From Nocardia stercoris (GTDB lineage: Bacteria; Actinomycetota; Actinomycetes; Mycobacteriales; Mycobacteriaceae): a stretch of 64,000 bases of DNA. This document shows, one piece after another, positions 58,933 to 64,000 of the stretch (positions are counted from its first letter, which is position 1; each line of letters starts with the position of its first letter). Location: positions 1 to 64,000 of the forward strand of contig NZ_RFFH01000008.1 of the NCBI RefSeq assembly GCF_003696265.1, written 5' to 3'. A program made the translations under genes and the position numbers. The notes beneath the pieces were generated by a model. It worked only from the letters and a program-made list of their open reading frames with translations, had not been told where the DNA came from and did not search any database.

Positions 58933-59418
58933 CTAGTGGGCCGCGACCCAGCTGCCGGTGAATTCGGCTTCCCGCGCCAGCAACTCGGTCAACTTCTCGG
59001 CGACCGCGGCCTCGATCTTCTTGCCGAACAGCGGGATCGCCACCTCCACGGTGCCGGCCACGGTCACGGTGGACGAGTTCTCGTCACCGCTCAGCGTGAC
59101 GGTGCCGTGTACCTGCGCGGGTGCGCCCTCGACGTGCGCCTGGAAGGTGCCGGAGTCGCCGTCGTAGGTCTCGGCGCGCGGGATGATCAGGTCGCCGGGG
59201 CGGACCGCGGTGATCTGCGCGGGCAGATCGGCGGCGGGGATCGCCTGGGTCATCTCGACCTTCAGCCGCGCGCCGTCGGAGCTGAAGGAGTCCAGGTGCG
59301 CGCCCGGGCCGCCGACCTCGGCGAGCCGGGTCGTCCAGTACTGCTCGTCCGACAGCGCCGCACGGACCTTCGCGGCCGGTAGAGCGTAGTGCGCGGTGTA
59401 TGCCAGGGGTGTCGCCAT
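58933..59418 (-). CDS. DUF2505 family protein (second of two)
   Basis: A 161-residue paralogue of the next gene: YTAHYALPAAKVRAALSDEQ, YWTTRLAEVGG, TQAIPAADLPAQITAVRPGD and the closing helix LTELLAREAEFTGSWVAAH. ATG 59418 is divergent from murB, with only 26 bases between the two start codons, so the promoters overlap. The tandem pair suggests a local duplication with divergence. Confidence 0.87.
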   Translation of the reverse strand: MATPLAYTAHYALPAAKVRAALSDEQYWTTRLAEVGGPGAHLDSFSSDGARLKVEMTQAIPAADLPAQITAVRPGDLIIPRAETYDGDSGTFQAHVEGAPAQVHGTVTLSGDENSSTVTVAGTVEVAIPLFGKKIEAAVAEKLTELLAREAEFTGSWVAAH

Positions 59419-59444
59419 GGTGGAACACGCTACCGTTTGTGCTT

Positions 59445-60551
59445 GTGCGTACATCTGCGACGGTGCCGTTCGACGAGCTGTCCGACCTGCTGGCATCCAC
59501 CGGCGCGCGCCTGCGGCCCGGGCAGCCGCTGGCCGAGCTGACCACGCTGCGGGTCGGCGGTCCGGCGGTGGTCGCCGAATGCCGCACGACCGATGCGCTG
59601 GTCGCCACGGTCGGCGCCCTGGACACGGCCGGGATCCCGGTTCTGCTGCTGGCCGGGGGCAGCAACCTGCTGATCTCCGACGACGGTTTCCCCGGTGTCG
59701 TGGTGCGGATCGCCGCCGCCGGGGTCGAGTTGGGGACCGACAGCGTGTGCGCCGAGGCGGGTGCGGTGTGGGACGAGGTCGTCGCGGCGACCGTGTCCGC
59801 CGGGCTCGGCGGCCTCGAATGCCTGTCCGGGATTCCGGGTTCGGCGGGGGCGACGCCGGTGCAGAACGTGGGCGCCTACGGCGTCGAGGTTGCGCAGTTG
59901 TTGCGGCGGGTGCGGATCCTGGACCGGTCGAGCGGAGCGATCGACTGGGTGCTGCCCGAGGATCTCGGGTTCGGTTACCGCACGTCGGTGCTCAAGCACA
60001 GCGACGCGGCCGTGGTGCTCGCGGTGGAATTCGAGCTGGATCCCTCGGGGCAGAGCGCGCCGCTGCGCTATCGCGAGCTGGCCCAGAGCCTCGGCGCCGA
60101 GGAGGGGCAGACCCGCCCGGCGGACCTCGTGCGCGCGACCGTGCTGCGGCTGCGCGCCGGCAAGGGCATGGTGCTCGCCGACGGCGATCACGACACCTGG
60201 AGTGCCGGCTCGTTCTTCACCAATCCGGTGGTCCCGCACGAGCGCGCGAGCGCGGTGCACGCCGCGATCGCCGCGCATGTGGGTGAAGTCACAGTGCCCT
60301 CGTGGGAGACGCCGGAGGGGATCAAGTTCTCGGCCGGCTGGCTGATCGAGCGGGCCGGTTTCGGCAAGGGACACCCCGGTCCCGGTGCCCCGGCCCGGCT
60401 GTCCACGAAACACACGCTGGCCCTGACCAACCGCGGCGCGGCGACCGCGGCGGATCTGGTCGAGCTGGCTCGCGCGGTGCGATCCGGAGTGGCGGAACGG
60501 TTCACGGTCGAGCTGGAACCGGAACCGGTCACAGTGGGCATCACGGTGTGA
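59445..60551 (+). CDS. murB: UDP-N-acetylmuramate dehydrogenase
   Basis: A 368-residue type I MurB. FAD-binding LLAGGSNLLISDDGFPG, LSGIPGSAGATPVQNVGAYG, the catalytic Arg in LGFGYRTSVLKHS, the proton-donor Ser in AGSFFTNPVV, and the Glu near the end (FTVELEPEPVTVG) are all present. It reduces UDP-GlcNAc-enolpyruvate to UDP-MurNAc in peptidoglycan synthesis. GTG at 59445 (or 59439) fits the family N-terminus; position and length match Rv0482. Confidence 0.95.
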   Translation: MRTSATVPFDELSDLLASTGARLRPGQPLAELTTLRVGGPAVVAECRTTDALVATVGALDTAGIPVLLLAGGSNLLISDDGFPGVVVRIAAAGVELGTDSVCAEAGAVWDEVVAATVSAGLGGLECLSGIPGSAGATPVQNVGAYGVEVAQLLRRVRILDRSSGAIDWVLPEDLGFGYRTSVLKHSDAAVVLAVEFELDPSGQSAPLRYRELAQSLGAEEGQTRPADLVRATVLRLRAGKGMVLADGDHDTWSAGSFFTNPVVPHERASAVHAAIAAHVGEVTVPSWETPEGIKFSAGWLIERAGFGKGHPGPGAPARLSTKHTLALTNRGAATAADLVELARAVRSGVAERFTVELEPEPVTVGITV

Positions 60552-60626
60552 CCGACGCGCCCGGTACGGCGTGGCTCCAGTGAGACACGCGGCTCCCGCT
60601 CCGGGACCTTCGGTAAATTCGAGCAA

Positions 60627-61883
60627 GTGACTGTTCGTCGAGCCACCAATCGCCGTGCCCTGCTGATCGGGATGACCCAGCTGGCCTCCGCCGCAGTGCT
60701 GGCCGCCTGCACCAAGTCCAGTGGCCCCTCCGGCAGTGGTCCGGCAGCACCGGCCGCGCCGGTCGCGAAGGTGACATTCGAGCCCGCCGACGGTGCCACC
60801 GACGTGAATCCGCTGGCGCCGGTGTCGCTGTCGGTCGCGAACGGTCACATCGACCAGGTGGCCCTGTCCAACCCGAACGGCAAGCAGGTCACCGGCCAGC
60901 TGAGCGCGGACAAGTCCGGGTTCAAGGTCACCGAGCCGCTGGGCTACGGCGTCACCTACTCCTGGTCGGGGACCGCTATCGGCACCGACGGGAAACCGGT
61001 GCCGATCACCGGCAAGTTCAGTGTGGTGAACCCGGCCAAGACGCTCGGCGCCAACATCAATATCGGGGACGGCCAGGAGGTCGGCATCGCGGCGCCGCTG
61101 ATGCTGCAGTTCATGGGCCCGGTGGAGAACAAGGCGGGCGTCGAGAAGGCGCTGTCGATGGTGACCAATCCGCCGACCGAGGGCAGCTGGGCGTGGCTGC
61201 CGCCGAGCGACAAGGGTTCCCGCGCGCACTGGCGGCCCAAGGAGTATTGGCAGCCGGGCACCACGGTGCAGTTCACGGCCAAGCTGTACGGGCAGGACCT
61301 GGGCGGTGGCGCGTTCGGCGACCAGGACATCAGCTCCAACTTCACCATCGGCCGTAGCCAGATCGTCAAGGGCGTGGCGTCCTCGCACCGGGTGCAGGTG
61401 TACCGGGACGGTGCGCTGCTGTTCGACTTCCCGTGCAGTTACGGCGAGGGCGACGTGGACCGCAACGTGACGCGGTCCGGGATCCACGTGGTGACCGAGA
61501 AGTACCAGGACTTCTACATGTCCAATCCGGCCGCGGGATACTCCAACGTCCACGAGCGCTGGGCGGTCCGGATCTCGGACAACGGCGAATTCATCCACGC
61601 GAACCCGGAATCGGCTGCCGCGCAAGGTAATTCGAACGTAACCAACGGCTGCATCAACCTGAGCACCGAGGACGCGGCCACCTACTTCCCGACCGCCATG
61701 TACGGCGACCCGGTCGAGGTGAGCGGCACCCGCCTGCAACTGTCCGCGGTGGACGGCGACATCTACGACTGGTCCATCGACTACGAGACCTGGAAGTCGA
61801 TGTCCGCTCTCGGCGGCGAGCCCCCGGTCGCCTCCGGCGCCCCGGTGGCCTCGCCGACTGCGCTGGCCCCCGCCCCACGCTGA
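60627..61883 (+). CDS. L,D-transpeptidase lipoprotein (LprQ/Ldt5-like)
   Basis: A 418-residue exported enzyme with a signal peptide and lipobox (AVLAAC, Cys about 27). One or two bacterial Ig-like domains (about 45-240, VTFEPADGATDVNPLAPVSL) precede a YkuD catalytic domain with nucleophile Cys in NVTNGCINLS, preceded by His in EFIHANPES at 15 residues. The canonical SHGC is TNGC here. A Pro/Ala-rich tail ends the protein. It cross-links peptidoglycan 3-3. By position it matches Rv0483 (lprQ/LdtMt5), next to murB. Confidence 0.92.
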   Translation: MTVRRATNRRALLIGMTQLASAAVLAACTKSSGPSGSGPAAPAAPVAKVTFEPADGATDVNPLAPVSLSVANGHIDQVALSNPNGKQVTGQLSADKSGFKVTEPLGYGVTYSWSGTAIGTDGKPVPITGKFSVVNPAKTLGANINIGDGQEVGIAAPLMLQFMGPVENKAGVEKALSMVTNPPTEGSWAWLPPSDKGSRAHWRPKEYWQPGTTVQFTAKLYGQDLGGGAFGDQDISSNFTIGRSQIVKGVASSHRVQVYRDGALLFDFPCSYGEGDVDRNVTRSGIHVVTEKYQDFYMSNPAAGYSNVHERWAVRISDNGEFIHANPESAAAQGNSNVTNGCINLSTEDAATYFPTAMYGDPVEVSGTRLQLSAVDGDIYDWSIDYETWKSMSALGGEPPVASGAPVASPTALAPAPR

Positions 61884-61886
61884 CCG

Positions 61887-62618
61887 TTACCGGCGGTGGA
61901 AGCGGCCCGCCGCCGCCTGATCCCGGGGCTTGACGATGATCTGGTCCAGGTTGACGTGCGGCGGCCGGCTCGCCACGAAGCCGACGATCTCGGCGATATC
62001 GTCGGCGACCAGGTTGTCGATGCCCTCGTACACCTTGGCCGCCCGTTCCGCGTCACCACCGAAGCGGACCAGCGAGAACTCGGTTTCGACTGCGCCCGGG
62101 GCGATTTCGGTCAGGCGAACCGGCTGCCCGAGCAATTCGGTGCGCAGCGTGCGGTGCAGCACCGCCTGCGCGTGCTTGGCCGAGGTGTAGCCGGAACCGT
62201 TCTCGTACGCCTCGAACGCCGCCACCGAGGTGATGGTGACGATCAGGCCGTCGCCGGACGCGATCAGCTTGGGCAGCAAGGCTTTCGTGACGCGCAGCGT
62301 GCCGAGCACGTTGGTTTCCCACATCCAGCGCCAGTCGTCGAGGTCCGCCTGGGCCACCGGGGCCAGGCCCTTCGCGCCGCCGGCATTGTTGACCAGCACG
62401 TTCGCGTGTTCGATCGCGGCGGCGAACGCCTCGACCGAGGCGTCGTCGGTGACGTCGAGCGGCAGCGCCGTGCCGCCGATCTCCGCCGCGAGCCGCTCCA
62501 GCCGGTCGACCCGCCGGGCGCCGATGTAGACGTGGTAGCCCTGTTTCGCGAGTTCCCGGGCGGTCGCCTCGCCGATCCCGGAACTCGCGCCGGTGACGAC
62601 GGCAGTACGAGTGCTCAT
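61887..62618 (-). CDS. Short-chain dehydrogenase/reductase (SDR)
   Basis: A 243-residue classical SDR. Cofactor loop TGASSGIGEATARELAKQGY, NNAGG, catalytic Ser in VTITSVAAFEAY and Tyr-x3-Lys in SGYTSAKHA, then PGAVETEF. The ARRVDRLERL segment suggests NADP preference. It corresponds to Rv0484c by order. Substrate unknown. Convergent with the transpeptidase gene. Confidence 0.93.
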   Translation of the reverse strand: MSTRTAVVTGASSGIGEATARELAKQGYHVYIGARRVDRLERLAAEIGGTALPLDVTDDASVEAFAAAIEHANVLVNNAGGAKGLAPVAQADLDDWRWMWETNVLGTLRVTKALLPKLIASGDGLIVTITSVAAFEAYENGSGYTSAKHAQAVLHRTLRTELLGQPVRLTEIAPGAVETEFSLVRFGGDAERAAKVYEGIDNLVADDIAEIVGFVASRPPHVNLDQIIVKPRDQAAAGRFHRR

Positions 62619-62673
62619 GCGGGTCAGCTTAGGACCCGGGCAGCCGAACAGCACCGGTCGGTACGCTGCGCGC

Positions 62674-63495
62674 ATGTCGGTTCGAAATGTGGTCAGCCCG
62701 GACGGAACTCAGATCGTGTACCGGGTGACCGGCCCGCAGGGTGCGCGGCCGCTGGTGCTGCTGCACGGCTGGGCGGCCTCGCTGCGCTGCTGGGGGACGG
62801 CGGAAGAACTTCTGGCGCAACGTTTTCGGGTGATCGCGGTGGACCTGCGGGGCCACGGCTACTCCGATGCCCCCGAGGCGGGTTACGACGATCCGGTCGC
62901 CTGGGCCGGGGACGTGGCGGCGGTGCTCGCGGCCGAGAGCGTCGACTCCGGGGCGGTACTGCTGGGGTGGTCGTACGGCGGGATCGTGCTCACCGACTAC
63001 CTGAGCGTGCACGGGACGGACGCGGTGGCCGGGGTCGTGTACTGCGGGTCGCTGGCCTCGATCGGGCCCGGCGTGCCGGGTGCCGAGCAGGGGCGGGTCA
63101 TGAAGGAGGCCATTCCGGACGTGTTCGCGGAGGGTGCGGGGCGGGCGATGCGCGGGTTCGCGGCGTTCGGCAACGCCTCGGTCGGGCCCGGCCGGGACAA
63201 GGGCGTCGACGCGCAGCGCATGTTCGGGCTCAGCCTGGCCACGCTGCCGCGGGTACGCAAGGCCCTGTTCTATCGCACGATAGACAACAGCGCGACGCTC
63301 GAATCTTTGGATATTCCGGTGCTGGTGATGCACGGCACGGACGACCCCGTCGTGCCGGTCACCGACGGGCGCTACATCGCCGAGGCCGTCCCGGATGTGC
63401 GCGAATCCTATTGGGAGGGAGCGCAACACGGGCTCTTCATCGAAGACCCCGAGCGGTTCGTGGCGGAGGTGACCGGCTTCGCCGAGACCTTGTGA
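62674..63495 (+). CDS. Alpha/beta hydrolase (haloperoxidase-like)
   Basis: A 273-residue hydrolase. LVLLHGWAASLRCWG, VIAVDLRGHGYSD, nucleophile Ser in LLGWSYGGIVLTD, Asp in VMHGTDDPVVP, and His in WEGAQHGLFIEDPE make a complete triad. The GWSYGG elbow is typical of the non-haem haloperoxidase/esterase group. ATG 62674 is chosen by the conserved start; it is divergent from the SDR gene, 55 bases apart. Confidence 0.9.
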   Translation: MSVRNVVSPDGTQIVYRVTGPQGARPLVLLHGWAASLRCWGTAEELLAQRFRVIAVDLRGHGYSDAPEAGYDDPVAWAGDVAAVLAAESVDSGAVLLGWSYGGIVLTDYLSVHGTDAVAGVVYCGSLASIGPGVPGAEQGRVMKEAIPDVFAEGAGRAMRGFAAFGNASVGPGRDKGVDAQRMFGLSLATLPRVRKALFYRTIDNSATLESLDIPVLVMHGTDDPVVPVTDGRYIAEAVPDVRESYWEGAQHGLFIEDPERFVAEVTGFAETL

Positions 63496-63557
63496 CGGTC
63501 CTCACTAGGTGACCCGGGCCGCGTCGCACTCCCCAGTGGTGGGTGCACACTGAAAAG

Positions 63558-64000
63558 GTGAGTGAACGTCCGCGCCGAATCGCCGTACTGTCGGTGCACA
63601 CCTCACCACTGGCCCAGCCGGGTACCGGCGACGCCGGCGGCATGAACGTCTACGTGCTGCAGACGGCCCTCGAGCTCGCCCGCCGCAACGTCGAGGTGGA
63701 GATCTTCACCCGGGCCACCTCCTCGGCCGACGAGCCCGTCGTGCAGGCCGCACCCGGCGTCCTGGTCCGGAACGTGGTGGCCGGTCCGTTCGAGGGCCTG
63801 GACAAGCACGATCTGCCCACCCAGCTGTGCCCCTTCTCCGCCGAGGTGCTGCGCCAGGAGGCCCGGCAGCTGCCCGGCTACTACGACCTCATCCACTCCC
63901 ACTACTGGCTGTCCGGCCAGGTGGGTGTGCTGGCCCGCGACCGCTGGCGGGTGCCGCAGGTGCACACCGCGCACACGCTGGCCGCGGTGAAGAACGCCTA
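63558..64000 (+). CDS. mshA: D-inositol-3-phosphate glycosyltransferase (mycothiol synthesis), 3'-truncated by the window
   Basis: The first 147 residues of a GT-B glycosyltransferase are visible. RRIAVLSVHTSPLAQPGTGD and AGGMNVYVLQTALELARR form the UDP-GlcNAc/inositol-phosphate binding N-terminus of MshA; YYDLIHSHYWLSGQVG and VPQVHTAHTLAAVKNA follow. MshA joins GlcNAc to inositol-1-phosphate, the first step of mycothiol synthesis. GTG at 63558 follows AAAAGG. It matches Rv0486 in position. Confidence 0.95.
   Translation, partial: MSERPRRIAVLSVHTSPLAQPGTGDAGGMNVYVLQTALELARRNVEVEIFTRATSSADEPVVQAAPGVLVRNVVAGPFEGLDKHDLPTQLCPFSAEVLRQEARQLPGYYDLIHSHYWLSGQVGVLARDRWRVPQVHTAHTLAAVKNA

Noticed and set aside
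59430..61739. Long minus-strand open frame opposite murB and the L,D-transpeptidase
   Set aside because: It spans two well-supported plus-strand genes and the gap between them; no domain seen.
1..64000. tRNA/rRNA genes, IS elements, CRISPR arrays, attachment sites
   Set aside because: None found by reading both strands: no transposase or integrase motif, no CCA-ended cloverleaf and no array of spaced direct repeats.

Overview
This is a 64 kb chromosomal window from a high-GC, mycolic-acid-type actinobacterium. The best guess is Nocardia or a close relative. The evidence is the strong G/C bias at third codon positions, frequent GTG starts, ATGA/GTGA start-stop overlaps, WXG100/PPE-like and EspG (type VII secretion) genes, an HbhA homologue, mycothiol synthesis (mshA) and a conserved backbone. 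From general knowledge, the order lpd - CMD protein - ramB - aceA - fadB2 - TetR - DUF445 - XRE - hbhA - small DUF2516 protein - deoC - murB - L,D-transpeptidase - SDR - mshA follows M. tuberculosis Rv0462 to Rv0486, with large accessory blocks inserted. No rRNA, tRNA, CRISPR array or IS element was seen. The window starts inside a DUF222/HNH gene and ends inside mshA.

Layout. 1-5.8 kb: the 3' part of a 13E12-type HNH protein with a repeated tail, a deazaflavin-type nitroreductase, then a tightly coupled four-gene type VII satellite locus (small helical protein, DUF3558 lipoprotein, PPE-like protein with a Pro/Gly-rich tail, EspG) and a small secreted protein. 5.8-13.5 kb: prolyl oligopeptidase, lipoamide dehydrogenase, an ECF sigma factor divergent from a secreted two-repeat protein across a perfect palindrome, an HxlR regulator divergent from an NmrA-type reductase, and a carboxymuconolactone-decarboxylase-like protein. 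13.5-19.2 kb: urea ABC transporter urtABCDE plus a GntR regulator. 19.4-25.7 kb: secreted protein, RamB, ATP-dependent DNA ligase, DUF4254 protein, a PfkB-family sugar kinase and a membrane protein.

25.7-33.7 kb: a nitrate/sulfonate/taurine/THI5-type ABC transporter (ATPase, two permeases, and a Tat lipoprotein beyond an intervening Ser/Thr kinase), then XdhC, a MobA-like nucleotidyltransferase, and OHCU decarboxylase plus HIU hydrolase. With urtABCDE this suggests scavenging of nitrogen from purines, ureides and urea, although xanthine dehydrogenase and uricase are not in the window. 33.8-41.3 kb: secreted lipase, isocitrate lyase (a probable RamB target), 3-hydroxybutyryl-CoA dehydrogenase, and a MetE homologue that has lost three of four zinc ligands, followed by a SAM methyltransferase.

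41.5-49.2 kb: a low-complexity hypothetical protein, NAD(P)-dependent alcohol dehydrogenase, a VKOR/DsbA-like disulfide pair, a lone EspG, a saccharopine-dehydrogenase-like reductase, an AarF kinase and TetR. 49.5-64 kb: the DUF445/XRE/HbhA block, an alpha/beta hydrolase, an orphan AbiEi-like protein, a DUF2993 (LmeA-type) protein, DeoC, GNAT, PurU, a methyltransferase, two tandem DUF2505 proteins, MurB, L,D-transpeptidase, SDR, alpha/beta hydrolase and the start of mshA.

The observations most worth following are the zinc-less MetE-like protein (38303-40624), the PfkB kinase whose catalytic Asp is Glu (24167-25135), the purine/ureide plus ABC transporter neighbourhood, the EspG-containing satellite locus, and several palindromic operators beside regulator genes.
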